A stretch of DNA of 64,000 nucleotides from Bacillota bacterium (GTDB taxonomy: Bacteria; Bacillota; Clostridia; Oscillospirales; Ruminococcaceae), in the NCBI GenBank assembly GCA_023412215.1, contig JAEYNX010000006.1, positions 1 through 64,000 of the forward strand. The letters are read 5' to 3'. Both the position numbers and the translations under genes were made by a program. Of the stretch, positions 10,102 to 18,373 are shown in pieces (within the stretch, counting starts at the first letter, position 1; each line of letters starts with the position of its first letter). A model generated the notes under the pieces. That model did not search any database. It was given only the letters and a program-made list of their open reading frames with translations, and was not told the origin of the DNA.

Positions 10102-11163
10102 TCATCCCATAAGCCTCGTGACCGTGAGCGCCCCGAGGGTGATCAGCTCGTCGGGTGCGGCAGGAATATCCTGCCCGGGCAGCGTCAGGTGATGGTTATA
10201 TACCCCCGCAAGGCCGTACACCAGGTTGCTCAGCTCGGCGGTGTGCAGCGGGGCGCCGATCGTCTTCTCGGCAAGATACCCCGTAATGCACGCCTCGACG
10301 GCCGCCTTTACCCCCTCGAAGCCGTATTCGTCGCGCGGCGTGACGGCGACGGCCACCTCCACGGGGTGCCGCACGGGCGGGATCACCTGCACATCCACGC
10401 AGATCTCTTTTAACTCGGCGAGGCCCTGTTGGATAAGCGCCATCTGCTCCGCGGATAACGCCTCGCCCTTGCCCGCCGCCACCACGTCCACCGTGCCGAC
10501 GCCCCTCGCGCGCGGGAGAACGCTCGCCGAGTGCACAAACCCGTACTTCATCGTCTCGTTGTAGTAAAACGCCGCGTTGGTGCCGTTGGCGATGGTCCGG
10601 TATCCGGCCAGCAGCCGCGTGCGCAGCGCGTCGTCCTCCTCGCCCTCGCTGCCGCCCGTAAACGGCTCGGGATTGGTGACGGCATACACCCCCTGCACGG
10701 CGGTGGAAAACACCGTCACCCGCCCTGCGGCAACGTTTGCCCCCTCGCCTGTTTCCACCGACCGCGCGGGGGCATCCGCGTAAAGCGCTCCCACACTGAG
10801 CACACAGTCGGCGGTGGTTTCGCAATGCACACCGCCCTGCTCGGTCTGGCACACCGTGTGCGCGGGGATAGTCAGCTCATACACCGCAGGGGTCTGCCGC
10901 AGAAAGCGCAGCACCCCCGCCGAGGGCGTGGCCTCCTTGCGGGCAAGCCCGCGCGTCTGGGCGTGCAGGTCTAAGCTCCCGCCCTGCGCCGTGGTGGGGA
11001 ACAGCTCCCGCCGAAGCCCCTCCAGCTCGGCTAAGAGCGAGAAAACCTCCGCCGCCAGCACCTTTAAGCGTATGCCGATGTCCGAGGCCGCGTCGGGCAC
11101 GATGCCCGAGAGCGCCGTGAACTTGTCGGTCATTGTCTTTACTATCGTGTCATAATCCGCCAT
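10102..11163 (-). CDS. Phage baseplate J-like protein
   Basis: Structural baseplate wedge protein of contractile tails (P2 gpJ / PBSX XkdT family). At 353 residues it matches the family length. It contains the conserved core LYADAPARSVETGEGANVAAG, EPFTGGSEGEEDDALRTRLL (residues about 170-190) and a C-terminal VKAAVEACITGYLAEKTIGAPLHTAEL region. It starts at ATG 11163 and is separated from the gp25-like gene by a 122-nt AT-rich hairpin region. Confidence 0.88.
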   Translation of the reverse strand: MADYDTIVKTMTDKFTALSGIVPDAASDIGIRLKVLAAEVFSLLAELEGLRRELFPTTAQGGSLDLHAQTRGLARKEATPSAGVLRFLRQTPAVYELTIPAHTVCQTEQGGVHCETTADCVLSVGALYADAPARSVETGEGANVAAGRVTVFSTAVQGVYAVTNPEPFTGGSEGEEDDALRTRLLAGYRTIANGTNAAFYYNETMKYGFVHSASVLPRARGVGTVDVVAAGKGEALSAEQMALIQQGLAELKEICVDVQVIPPVRHPVEVAVAVTPRDEYGFEGVKAAVEACITGYLAEKTIGAPLHTAELSNLVYGLAGVYNHHLTLPGQDIPAAPDELITLGALTVTRLMG

Positions 11164-11183
11164 AGCGTCGCTCCTTTCCGCTT

Positions 11184-11288
11184 TATACTTATTTCAATTA
11201 GAAATATAGGAAAAATTCGAGCAAAAGGTTGAATTTATGCCTTTTGTGAAGAATTTTTACGTGATATTTCTTATCGGAATTAGTATTA
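11184..11288 (-). other. Long imperfect inverted repeat between two baseplate genes
   Basis: Left arm 11184-11228 and right arm 11240-11288 are complementary over about 45 bp with mismatches, leaving an 11-nt loop. The segment is far more AT-rich than the flanking genes. The right arm contains the TAA stop of the gp25-like gene. It has no U-tract, so it is not an obvious terminator. It could be a small inserted element or an mRNA-processing or stability structure. Confidence 0.65.
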
Positions 11289-11633
11289 CACCGCGAGGCT
11301 CACAAGGCTCTGGGTGCCGCTTGCTCTGAGGTAAACGTCCAGCTGCACGCCTCCCTCGGGGGTAGGGCTGCACGCCACCCCCTCCACCGTGAGGCCGTTT
11401 ACGGGCAGCAGTGCCTGCTCCACACACCCCCGCGCGAGCGCCGTCAACTGTTCGCCGCTGCTGCCGCGCAGCCTGTAAAGCTCACTGCCGAGGGCGGTAT
11501 CCAGCGCAAAGGCGCCCTTCTTGGTGGTAAGCCGCAAGAGCGCCCTCTGAATCAGTTCGGCCACCCCCTGCACCGCCACGGGGCGCCCGCGCTCGTTGAG
11601 GAAGAAGTCGCCGTCCTTTAATAAGGTATCCAT
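11286..11633 (-). CDS. gp25/XkdS-like baseplate protein
   Basis: Probable baseplate wedge protein of the gp25-like / DUF2634 group, 115 residues. It has the typical start (DTLLKDGDFFLNERGRPVAV) followed by GVAELIQRALLRLTTKKGAF, LGSELYRL and a C-terminal domain ending in LVSLAV. ATG at 11633 overlaps the preceding stop as ATGA. The function follows from the order spike - gp25 - J - YmfQ shared with PBSX and P2-like phages. Confidence 0.75.
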   Translation of the reverse strand: MDTLLKDGDFFLNERGRPVAVQGVAELIQRALLRLTTKKGAFALDTALGSELYRLRGSSGEQLTALARGCVEQALLPVNGLTVEGVACSPTPEGGVQLDVYLRASGTQSLVSLAV

Positions 11634-11938
11634 CAGCCGCCCCCCTTTTCGCTGAGAATCTCCCCGTCGGGGGTGATGCGCAGGGAATTGATGACCACCT
11701 CGCCGTTGTTCTGAAGCCTGATGCAGGCCCCTCCCGCACTTTTCAGCACCAGCTCGCCGGCGGCTAAGCCCTCGGTTCTGCACAGGGCACCCACGCAGAC
11801 ATACCCGTCCTCAAACGGCAGCAGCAGCACCTGCTCCCCGTCGGCGGGCAGGTACACGACCCCCGCGCGGGAGGCCGTTACCGTGGCCAGCTGCGCGGCA
11901 GGCCCCCGCACGGGCACAAAATAATCGCTTACTCTCAT
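11633..11938 (-). CDS. Phage baseplate spike/hub-like small protein
   Basis: A 101-residue protein (MRVSDYFVPVRG...) with a beta-rich OB-like first half (AGVVYLPADGEQVLLLPFEDG) and a C-terminal strand-rich tail (KSAGGACIRLQNNGEVVINSL) resembling baseplate spike (gpV-type) or DUF2577 proteins that precede gp25 in contractile tails. The start at 11938 is favoured by GGGAGTAAACGAT; an upstream ATG at 11953 is possible. The spike role is inferred from position and the repeated-strand tail. Confidence 0.55.
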   Translation of the reverse strand: MRVSDYFVPVRGPAAQLATVTASRAGVVYLPADGEQVLLLPFEDGYVCVGALCRTEGLAAGELVLKSAGGACIRLQNNGEVVINSLRITPDGEILSEKGGG

Positions 11939-11968
11939 ATCGTTTACTCCCATAAGGCTATCTTCAGT

Positions 11969-12904
11969 TTAAATATACTCTTTATTATACAGTTCCAGTG
12001 TGGTGAACAGCCCGCCCTCGTTTAAGGCGTAGGTAATCCCGCCGATAAACAACCCCTTTACCGCGAACGGCTCGTCGGGCAGCTCGGCGACATCGCCGAT
12101 ATCGCACCGTGCGATGGCGGGCAGGGTGACGATAAACCGCTCCTTCTCAAGCATCGACGCCCGGATGGCCTCCTGCGCGCTCTGCTTGGGCAGGTTCGCC
12201 CACTCGCCGGAGGGGTTTAGCAGCCACATGCGCTGTACCCCCAGTGCCTTTGGGTTTACCCCCCTGGTGGCGTAGCTGCCGTAGCGGTTGTTTACCCGCA
12301 CCTCCGAGAGCACCTCGCAGCGGTTAAGCTCTTTACGGATACTGAGGTAGCTCCACGCCTTGGGTATAAGGTTGGAGACGCTTATCACGCGCCCCGCGCC
12401 CGGCGGGGCGGTATTTAGCCAGCCGTCATTGTCCACGCGCGGGGAGTACCCCAGCGTCTGCCTGCAAAAACGGTCAAGTGTGTTCCATACGGAGGTGCCT
12501 TTGTAAACGGTATACTGCGAAAGGCTGGGGTCACTGCCCCGCACCCCCTGTATACCGTAGGGGGCTGCCTGCTGCCGCGCGACGGCGCTGAGTTTGGCGT
12601 AGTACTGCACCCGCGGCAGCGCCTCGTTATCCACCAGCAGCGCCTCTGGGCTGCGGCACTCGAGCGTGAGGGTAAGCCCTTTACCGTCCATGGCGGTCAG
12701 CTGCCGGTCGGCAATGCCGTGGAACAGCCGGTCGGCATCGCTGTAAAGCGTCACCGCCGCAATCTCGCCGACCGGCCCCGTCAGTGCAAAGGAGATCACA
12801 AGCTGGTGGCAGGGGGTGCCGTACGCCTTGTTCAGCTCAAGCGAAAGCGGGTTAATAAATTCCAGAGCGGTTCCGTCCGTCCCCTCTGCCGCAAGCCTTA
12901 ACAT
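11969..12904 (-). CDS. XkdQ/gpD-like tail hub protein
   Basis: A 311-residue protein following the LysM protein, matching XkdQ of PBSX, a late-control gpD-like hub that sits under the tail tube. Features include IGDVAELPDEPFAVKGLFIGG near the C-terminus and GYSPRVDNDGWLNTAPPG in the middle, as in this family. It starts at ATG 12904, overlapping the preceding gene by 7 nt. Confidence 0.7.
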   Translation of the reverse strand: MLRLAAEGTDGTALEFINPLSLELNKAYGTPCHQLVISFALTGPVGEIAAVTLYSDADRLFHGIADRQLTAMDGKGLTLTLECRSPEALLVDNEALPRVQYYAKLSAVARQQAAPYGIQGVRGSDPSLSQYTVYKGTSVWNTLDRFCRQTLGYSPRVDNDGWLNTAPPGAGRVISVSNLIPKAWSYLSIRKELNRCEVLSEVRVNNRYGSYATRGVNPKALGVQRMWLLNPSGEWANLPKQSAQEAIRASMLEKERFIVTLPAIARCDIGDVAELPDEPFAVKGLFIGGITYALNEGGLFTTLELYNKEYI

Positions 12905-13452
12905 ACCCCGCCCCCCTGTTTAAAAGCAGCCCCTTCAGTGACGGTGAGCACCTGCCCCGCAGCAAGGCGGTTGGGGGAGTCGACGGCGGGGTTCTGGCGC
13001 AGGAGCGACGCCGCTGTGGTATTGTACCGCGCCGCGACGGCAAACAGCGTTTCGTTCTCCCGCACGATGTGCCTGAGCTGCCCTGCCGCCGACGCGCCGC
13101 CCGTTTGCAGGGTTGCCTCCACAAAGCGGAAGGCGTATGAAAGCCCCTCCCGCCCCGGCTCGCCGATGGCCTTAAACAGCGCAAAGTGCGCCATAAACGG
13201 CTTAAGCCCCGGCAGGTACAGCAGCCCCGCCTCCCCCTGACGGTAGACGGCTTCCAGCCTGAGATATTCCTGCATGGCGTTTGCGCCGAAGAACTCCCCC
13301 TCGCCGTACACCGCGGCGGCCCTAGGCCCGAGGTCGTACACCGCCTCGCCCGCAAAGGGGGCCTGCGCGCGCGCAAGCCGGCGCTCGCCCGTCACCTCCA
13401 GCCTGCGGGGGTTTACGTGAAAGGTGTAGTCTTTATAGCGTAGCTTTTCCAT
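12898..13452 (-). CDS. LysM-containing tail protein (XkdP-like)
   Basis: 184 residues. The N-terminal part (1-120, YKDYTFHVNPRRLEV) resembles tail-tube initiator or baseplate-adaptor proteins. The C-terminal part (about 125-175) is a LysM domain: LRHIVRENETLFAVAARYNT...LLRQNPAV...LAAGQVLTV. In PBSX-type tails this gene directly follows the tape measure. Here only a 116-residue gene precedes it. Confidence 0.8.
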   Translation of the reverse strand: MEKLRYKDYTFHVNPRRLEVTGERRLARAQAPFAGEAVYDLGPRAAAVYGEGEFFGANAMQEYLRLEAVYRQGEAGLLYLPGLKPFMAHFALFKAIGEPGREGLSYAFRFVEATLQTGGASAAGQLRHIVRENETLFAVAARYNTTAASLLRQNPAVDSPNRLAAGQVLTVTEGAAFKQGGGVC

Positions 13453-13465
13453 ACTTTCCCCCTGT

Positions 13466-13816
13466 TCATAGGTTAAGCGGGCGGGCGGCGCGCAGCAGCT
13501 CCCGCTTGATGAGCCTTACCGCCGCCTCTGCCGTCTGCGCGGCGGTGGTCGTCAATACCGCTGCCGGGGTCTTCTCCTCCGCGAGCCGCTGTGGCTGCCG
13601 CTCAAACAGGGTGTACGGCTCCTCAAACACGGGGGATGTCTGCGTGTTAAACCGAAAAACCGGTTCGCCCCGCTCTGCCTCTCGGCTGGGCGGAGCAGCA
13701 AGCGGTGTTTCCGCCTCCCGTCTTTCAGCGCGCTGGATAGGAAGCACGCGTTCAGCCCCGCCCGCCCCCTCGGCTGCCTCGATATTCCTTTGGATGGCTG
13801 CCTCAAACAGTCCCAT
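13466..13816 (-). CDS. Hypothetical protein in the tape-measure position
   Basis: A 116-residue Ala/Glu/Arg-rich protein of unrecognised family. It lies between the assembly-chaperone-like gene and the LysM protein, where a tape-measure gene of roughly 600-1500 codons is expected. It has a helical N-terminus (GLFEAAIQRNIEAAEGA), a Pro/Glu-rich middle and a helical C-terminus (TAAQTAEAAVRLIKRELL), with no membrane segment. It may be a remnant, a drastically shortened tape measure, or an unrelated tail protein. Confidence 0.55.
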   Translation of the reverse strand: MGLFEAAIQRNIEAAEGAGGAERVLPIQRAERREAETPLAAPPSREAERGEPVFRFNTQTSPVFEEPYTLFERQPQRLAEEKTPAAVLTTTAAQTAEAAVRLIKRELLRAARPLNL

Positions 13817-13819
13817 CTC

Positions 13820-14173
13820 TTATTCCTCCCGCTGGGTTAATATAAACCGCTCGTTTATCCCGCACTCGTCGCAGTCCTGCTCCTGCAAAAACGCCTCGCG
13901 GTACTGCCGCGTATATTCGGCGAGCTGCACAAGGCTCAAACCGTCCAGCGCCTGTGCCGCCGAGGCAAACAGCCTGTTGCCGTTCTGGCGCAGGCTATAG
14001 GCGCAAAGCGCGGCGTTATGCGCCACCGCCTTGGCGGGCCTTGCCGGCACCTCCTGCGCGCACAGGCTCTGGGCAAGCGCCTGACCCTCCTGCTCCGCAA
14101 TAAGCGCCTGCCGCGCCGAAAGCTCGGCAAGCTCCGCGGGCGCGTTCTCAAACGTAACCGCAATACTTCTCAT
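13820..14173 (-). CDS. Probable tail assembly chaperone (XkdN-like)
   Basis: A 117-residue protein starting MRSIAVTFENAPAELAEL at ATG 14173, preceded by GTAGGAGGGGTGCG. The longer open frame overlapping the tube gene is a shadow. Its position after the tube and its alpha-helical composition match tail assembly chaperones of contractile phages. No clear slippery sequence for a gpG/gpGT-type frameshift is evident. The call rests mainly on gene order. Confidence 0.5.
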   Translation of the reverse strand: MRSIAVTFENAPAELAELSARQALIAEQEGQALAQSLCAQEVPARPAKAVAHNAALCAYSLRQNGNRLFASAAQALDGLSLVQLAEYTRQYREAFLQEQDCDECGINERFILTQREE

Positions 14174-14183
14174 CGCACCCCTC

Positions 14184-14474
14184 CTACACCAGCTCCACGC
14201 GCTTGTCCGGCTTGACGATGACCAGGTTAAAGTTTGAGAGCTCAAAAAAGTTGATGCCGTCGCGCACCGCCGCGTCGGTGGCATAGATGCGCCCCAGCTC
14301 GATGACATGCCGCACCCGGCCCGCGACGGTGCCCACCGGCTCCTGCTCGCCGAACGCCTCGACATACCTACTCTCCCGCACCGCCTTGGCCTTGTAGCTT
14401 TCCACCACGCCCAGCTTCCTGCCGTTTACCTCCAGGTAGATGTCCTTGCTGGTGGGGAACCCCGAACCACTCAT
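14184..14474 (-). CDS. Phage tail tube-like protein, short
   Basis: A 96-residue protein directly after the sheath gene, the usual tube position. It contains DIYLEVNGRKLGVVESYK at the N-terminus and VGTVAGRVRHVIELGRIY in the middle, consistent with a tube protein, which forms the inner tail channel. It is shorter than typical tube proteins (about 140-150 residues) and ends in TAG just before the ribosome site of the next gene. The C-terminus may be truncated. Confidence 0.6.
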   Translation of the reverse strand: MSGSGFPTSKDIYLEVNGRKLGVVESYKAKAVRESRYVEAFGEQEPVGTVAGRVRHVIELGRIYATDAAVRDGINFFELSNFNLVIVKPDKRVELV

Positions 14475-14499
14475 GGCTTATCCTCCTTCTATCGGTTTA

Positions 14500-14541
14500 T
14501 ACCTATTCTGCAACACGCTTTGCACTGTTGCAGAATAGGTA
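14500..14541 (-). other. Perfect hairpin between sheath and tube genes
   Basis: TACCTATTCTGCAACA (14500-14515) and its exact complement (14526-14541) form 16-bp arms around a 10-nt loop. It starts immediately after the sheath stop codon and ends just before the tube ribosome site. There is no U-tract. It is placed to act as an mRNA stability or processing element that sets sheath/tube expression. Confidence 0.75.
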
Positions 14542-15600
14542 TTACACACTGACGTGCGCCACGATATCAATGCGGTGCAGCCCGTACACCACCGCAAACG
14601 CCAGCTCCACCACGCACACCGTCGGCTCGTTCTCCTTCACGCTCACCACCGGCGCCTCAAAGCTGTCGATGATGCCCCAAGAACACTTTCGGCTTAATTC
14701 GCACGCCACCTGCGTGCGGATGGCGTCCCGCGCCGAGGCGGTGTTCTTGGTGCCCCGCAGCTGCGCCTTTAGCAGCGCGCGGATGCCGGGGATTACGTCG
14801 TCGATGATCCGCACGGTGGAAAGCTCGCGCAGCGAAGAATCCTGCACGCCGTTTTCGCCGGTTTTGGTCGTCAGCGCGCGGATAAGCTCCGCCTTGTCGC
14901 CCGATGCCTCAAACGCGCTCACCCCCGCTTGCAGCAGCCCGGTGAGCCGCTCCTCCTCACAGGGCGCGGGGAAGGTGAAGGCGCCTGTCACCTCCGCCAG
15001 ATTCAGGTTCGCGGCGGGGTCTTCCTCCCGCAGCGCGGCGGCACAGTAGGCGGCGGCGAGGTACGCCCCGCTCTGCACACCGCCGCCTTCAAAGCTTACG
15101 GCGGGAAAGGCGAGACACACCCGTTCGCAGTTAAGAGCCTTCGCCGCCTGCTCGGGCAGCGCATCGGCGGGGATGCCGAAGAATCCGATGCGCTCCCGCC
15201 CGCTCTCCGAGGTTATGCGCAGCTGCCCGGCAAGCGCCTGCATAATAGCAAGCGTCGGCGCATCGCACACCACGCCGTTGATGCCCTGCACCCCGTCCAA
15301 GAGCACAAAGGCCGCCAAGTAATCCTCCTGCACAGGCTCTCCGCCCACCGAAACGGCGTAGATGTCACTGATGCCGTTCATCATCAGTATCTTGATGAGC
15401 GCCGCCAGCATCGAGCTTCTCGTGTCGCCATACTCGGCAAGCGCGTCGTTTAATTTGGTATAATGCTTGAGTGTCTGCCCTTCCCCCGTGGGGGAGGCCG
15501 CGATAACCCCGACCGCCCTCGCGGCGGCCCCGCCGCCGAGCGACCCGATAACCGTGTAGCGCGAAAACACGCCCGGCCTTTCCGCAGAAACCGTACTCAT
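14542..15600 (-). CDS. Phage tail sheath protein
   Basis: The contractile sheath subunit, which makes this a myovirus-type or contractile particle. The 352-residue protein begins STVSAERPGVFSRYTV, typical of sheath N-termini. It contains DIYAVSVGGEPVQEDYLAAFVLLDG, a segment like that in XkdK, and a C-terminal region with LRGTKNTASARDAIRTQVA and ALRELSTVRIIDDV-like sequence. It is short compared with PBSX XkdK (about 460). ATG at 15600. Confidence 0.85.
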   Translation of the reverse strand: MSTVSAERPGVFSRYTVIGSLGGGAAARAVGVIAASPTGEGQTLKHYTKLNDALAEYGDTRSSMLAALIKILMMNGISDIYAVSVGGEPVQEDYLAAFVLLDGVQGINGVVCDAPTLAIMQALAGQLRITSESGRERIGFFGIPADALPEQAAKALNCERVCLAFPAVSFEGGGVQSGAYLAAAYCAAALREEDPAANLNLAEVTGAFTFPAPCEEERLTGLLQAGVSAFEASGDKAELIRALTTKTGENGVQDSSLRELSTVRIIDDVIPGIRALLKAQLRGTKNTASARDAIRTQVACELSRKCSWGIIDSFEAPVVSVKENEPTVCVVELAFAVVYGLHRIDIVAHVSV

Positions 15601-15601
15601 G

Positions 15602-16090
15602 CTAGTTCACCCTCCTTTTCACTTCCACCTGCTCGATAGCAGCGCCCGTATCATCCCCGCACAGGGCGGTGGCCTTTACCTCGGCCAGCGCCGTGAGGGT
15701 GTAGGCGCCCAGGGCCCGCTCAAAGCGGATCTCGCCGCACCGCAGGCGCTGCACGCGATAGCCGGTCCCGGTGAGCAGCAGCGTCTCGGCGAGCTGCGAA
15801 AACACCTCGTGGCAGGCGATGCCGCCCTCTTTCACGGGCACAAACACCTTAAAGCTCACCGTGACGGTCACGCCCTTGCCGTACAGCTCGCCGCTCTCCT
15901 CGCTCTGCCGCCCAAGGTACTGCACACTGCCCGCGTCGGCTGTAATCTCGTCAAAGCCCACACAGAGGCAGCGCGCGGCAAGCGGGTTTTCGCGCTCCGA
16001 AGGCTGGTACTCGCCCGTAACGGTCACCCCCCGCAGGGTTTCGCCGAGGGCGGAGATAAGCCCCAGCTTAAGCCCGTCAAAGAACCCCAT
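15602..16090 (-). CDS. Phage tail/head completion protein
   Basis: A 162-residue protein starting MGFFDGLKLGLISALGE at ATG 16090, with GGAGGGGGCGT upstream; it overlaps the preceding gene by 14 nt. It contains LLLTGTGYRVQRLRCGEIRFERALGAYTLTALAEV, consistent with tail-terminator or minor structural proteins between connectors and sheath. The family is not identified with certainty. Confidence 0.5.
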   Translation of the reverse strand: MGFFDGLKLGLISALGETLRGVTVTGEYQPSERENPLAARCLCVGFDEITADAGSVQYLGRQSEESGELYGKGVTVTVSFKVFVPVKEGGIACHEVFSQLAETLLLTGTGYRVQRLRCGEIRFERALGAYTLTALAEVKATALCGDDTGAAIEQVEVKRRVN

Positions 16091-16418
16091 ACGCCCCCTC
16101 CTTCGCCGCCTGCTGTACCACGCCCCAGACAAACAGGGGCGCCTCGCCGAGGTAAAGCACCTCCCACTTCTTCACCACATACCGCGCGCCGGAGACCGTT
16201 ACCGCGCACCCCGGTATAACCTCGCCCGTAAAATACCGCGCGATCAACAGGCTGTGCCCGCCGTTTACGTAGCCCGCGGGGGAGTACTCGCCCTCTAGGT
16301 ACATCTTGTTTTTATACCTTAGCGGCGTTACCACCGCCTTTACGAGAACCGTCTCGCCGCCCGCGCAGGTGACGATCGCCTCCCGTCCGAAGCGGTTTAA
16401 AAAACGGGTGACGTTCAT
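16077..16418 (-). CDS. Phage head-tail joining protein, small
   Basis: A 113-residue protein with start MNVTRFLNRFGREAIV at ATG 16418, overlapping the previous stop as ATGA. The upstream open frame is a shadow of the connector gene. It is beta-rich (VLVKAVVTPLRYKNKMYLEGEY), like head-closure proteins that follow the capsid and first connector gene. Function is inferred from gene order. Confidence 0.5.
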   Translation of the reverse strand: MNVTRFLNRFGREAIVTCAGGETVLVKAVVTPLRYKNKMYLEGEYSPAGYVNGGHSLLIARYFTGEVIPGCAVTVSGARYVVKKWEVLYLGEAPLFVWGVVQQAAKEGAYGVL

Positions 16419-16795
16419 CGGCACACCTGCCCGTCCATCTGCCCGAACACAAAGCCGCTGTCGGTTAAAATATCCGCGCACGCGCCGGTAAGCTCCTCCA
16501 GCAGCCTGCGTGCGGCCTGCTGCTCCCGCTCGGGGCTTGCGGTTACCGAGACATCCCCCAGCTTCATCGTGCCGCCGCCCTGCGCGCCGGTGAGCAGCAC
16601 ATACCGGCAAAGGACGTTTGCCGCGCACAGCAAGGCGATGCGCCGCCCGTTTGCCTCGTTGTCGCACCCCGGCTTAAGCCTGTTGCGCGTTTCCGCCGCG
16701 GCAAGCTCTGCAAGCGCCCGGTACTGCTGTGCCTCCTCCTCGGGGATGCCCGCCAGCAGCGCGAACTGCCGCAGGATTTCGTCTGTCTCTGCCAT
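16415..16795 (-). CDS. Phage head-tail connector protein
   Basis: A 126-residue, largely helical protein (EILRQFALLAGIPEEEAQQYRALAELAAAETRNRL...). Its size, fold pattern and place after the capsid match gp6/XkdG-neighbour-type connector adaptors that bind beneath the portal. ATG at 16795, AAAGGGAGGGAG upstream. Confidence 0.6.
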   Translation of the reverse strand: MAETDEILRQFALLAGIPEEEAQQYRALAELAAAETRNRLKPGCDNEANGRRIALLCAANVLCRYVLLTGAQGGGTMKLGDVSVTASPEREQQAARRLLEELTGACADILTDSGFVFGQMDGQVCR

Positions 16796-16821
16796 CGGCT
16801 CCCTCCCTTTGTTATGCTATA

Positions 16822-16975
16822 TTTAAAGCTGCCCGCTCTTGTTACCCTCGGTAGCCTGCGGGAGCGCAATGCGCTCCCCTGCAGCCGCGTCTATAGGGCG
16901 GGCAGCCTTATTGCGGAGTTACCCGAGGGATTTTTAGTCCCTCGGGCCTGCCGGTTCCGCCATTGCGGCAGGATT
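16822..16975 (-). terminator. Cluster of hairpins downstream of the capsid gene
   Basis: Three palindromes: CCCGAGGGA/TCCCTCGGG at 16922-16946, GGGAGCGC/GCGCTCCC at 16856-16882 (a member of the dispersed family), and an outer GCTGCCCGC (16828-16836) / GCGGGCAGC (16898-16906) pair. They may limit read-through from the highly expressed capsid gene into the connector genes. No long U-tract is present. Confidence 0.55.
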
Positions 16976-17989
16976 TTACGCCGCAAGCTCCAGCTTCTTG
17001 GAGGCCTCGGCGAATATCTTCGCAAAGCCCGCGATGCTGGTCACCGCCGCGCGCTCCAGCTGGCGATCGATCAGCTTGTCGTAATCGATGTTCACGTCGC
17101 CCGCGCACACCATCTCGAGCGCAAAGCCCTTATCCAAGCCGATCACGCTGCCGCCCGCGGCCGACGCCTTGACGATGTTCGCCCCCAGCGGAGTAACCAG
17201 CTTGCCGGTGCCCTGAAAGTTTAACCCCGCGATGGCGTCCTTCAGCTCGTCGATGCACAGGATTTTGGCGATGACGGCGGGGGAGACCACCAGCGTGTTC
17301 AGGCTGTAGGGGTTTAACGCCTCCCACAGCGCCACCAGGCTCTCGTAGGTGATGCCGCCCGCCACGCCGGTTTTGATGGCGGTGATGGGGTTATTGTTGC
17401 CGTCGCCGTCGGTGAGCACCTTCACCGCGTCGTCCAGTTGCGCGGCGGCGATGTAGGCACCGATCTGCCTGAGCGTGACCGTAAACAGGTCTAGCTTCGC
17501 GAAGCGCACCGCCTCATAGGAGGTGACGAGCATTCGGCCGCGTTTAAACAGCTTGATGAGGTTTTCCTGCGTGGTGACGGTGGTTTCAGGAATAACCGCA
17601 CCCTCCGCCACGGGCTTAAGCGCCTTGCGGTCGCTGTCGGGGCTGGAGGTGATGCTGCGGTAGTCCATCCCCTCGATCATCGTCTTGGTGGCGATGATCT
17701 TATCGAGCACGTTGGCCTCCGCGATGCCCTGCTTAACGGCGCGCGTTACATACTCGGGGAAGAGCGCCGAGCTGTCGGCGGTGGCAAAAAACTTCTCCAC
17801 CACGTCGCTGCCGCAGCCGCTCACCTTGATGTCAAAGCGCTTGAGCTGGCGCTGGTAGGCGTCCAAGCCCTCGAGCGCGGTGCCTTTATAGCCCTCCGAC
17901 GGGTCGAGCTCCTCCAAAACGCGGCCAAAGCCCTTGCCCGCCACCTGATACATGCCTTTTTCCAGCCTTACGGTATCGTAGTTTGCCAT
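16976..17989 (-). CDS. Phage major capsid protein
   Basis: A 337-residue HK97-fold-type shell protein. It contains the long N-terminal helix region (GKGFGRVLEELDPSEGY...), EGAVIPETTVTTQENLIKLFKRGRMLVTSYEAV (about 130-165), typical of capsid E-loop and spine segments, and a C-terminal domain with TLVVSPAVIAKILC. ATG at 17989 with AAAGGAGG upstream. It follows the decoration protein, the order protease - decoration - capsid being common in such phages. Confidence 0.85.
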   Translation of the reverse strand: MANYDTVRLEKGMYQVAGKGFGRVLEELDPSEGYKGTALEGLDAYQRQLKRFDIKVSGCGSDVVEKFFATADSSALFPEYVTRAVKQGIAEANVLDKIIATKTMIEGMDYRSITSSPDSDRKALKPVAEGAVIPETTVTTQENLIKLFKRGRMLVTSYEAVRFAKLDLFTVTLRQIGAYIAAAQLDDAVKVLTDGDGNNNPITAIKTGVAGGITYESLVALWEALNPYSLNTLVVSPAVIAKILCIDELKDAIAGLNFQGTGKLVTPLGANIVKASAAGGSVIGLDKGFALEMVCAGDVNIDYDKLIDRQLERAAVTSIAGFAKIFAEASKKLELAA

Positions 17990-18016
17990 ATTTGTTATCC
18001 TCCTTTATTCCGCTCT

Positions 18017-18361
18017 TTAGTTAAGCAGCACGCCGACGGTGCCCCCTGCGCTACCGGCCTCCAGTATCAGGCAGCTTCTGCCCGCCGTACCGCCTGCCTT
18101 AAGCGCGTTTGCCCCGTTGCTCACTAGGCTTGCAAAGCCCACGGGAATGGATTCGGCGCTCGCAAGCTTTGCGTAGCCGCTTATCTGCACGCCCGCAAGG
18201 CTGCCGCGGAGGGTTTTTACCACGCCAACAATCGCCTTGCCGTCGGCAGCCTTGGCCACCGCACCGCTCCCGGACATCGCCACCAGGTCGCCCTTCCGGG
18301 TGCCCTCGGCGGCCTCAAAGGTAATAAGCTGCTCGTTGATCCCTTCAAACGAAATGGTCAT
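18017..18361 (-). CDS. Phage head decoration-like protein
   Basis: A 114-residue Gly/Ala-rich beta protein (TFEAAEGTRKGDLVAMSGSGAVAKAADGKAIVGVVKTLRG) placed between protease and capsid. The composition and size match capsid-stabilising decoration proteins in Firmicute phages. ATG at 18361 follows AGGAGGGGTATGTA. Confidence 0.6.
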   Translation of the reverse strand: MTISFEGINEQLITFEAAEGTRKGDLVAMSGSGAVAKAADGKAIVGVVKTLRGSLAGVQISGYAKLASAESIPVGFASLVSNGANALKAGGTAGRSCLILEAGSAGGTVGVLLN

Positions 18362-18373
18362 TACATACCCCTC

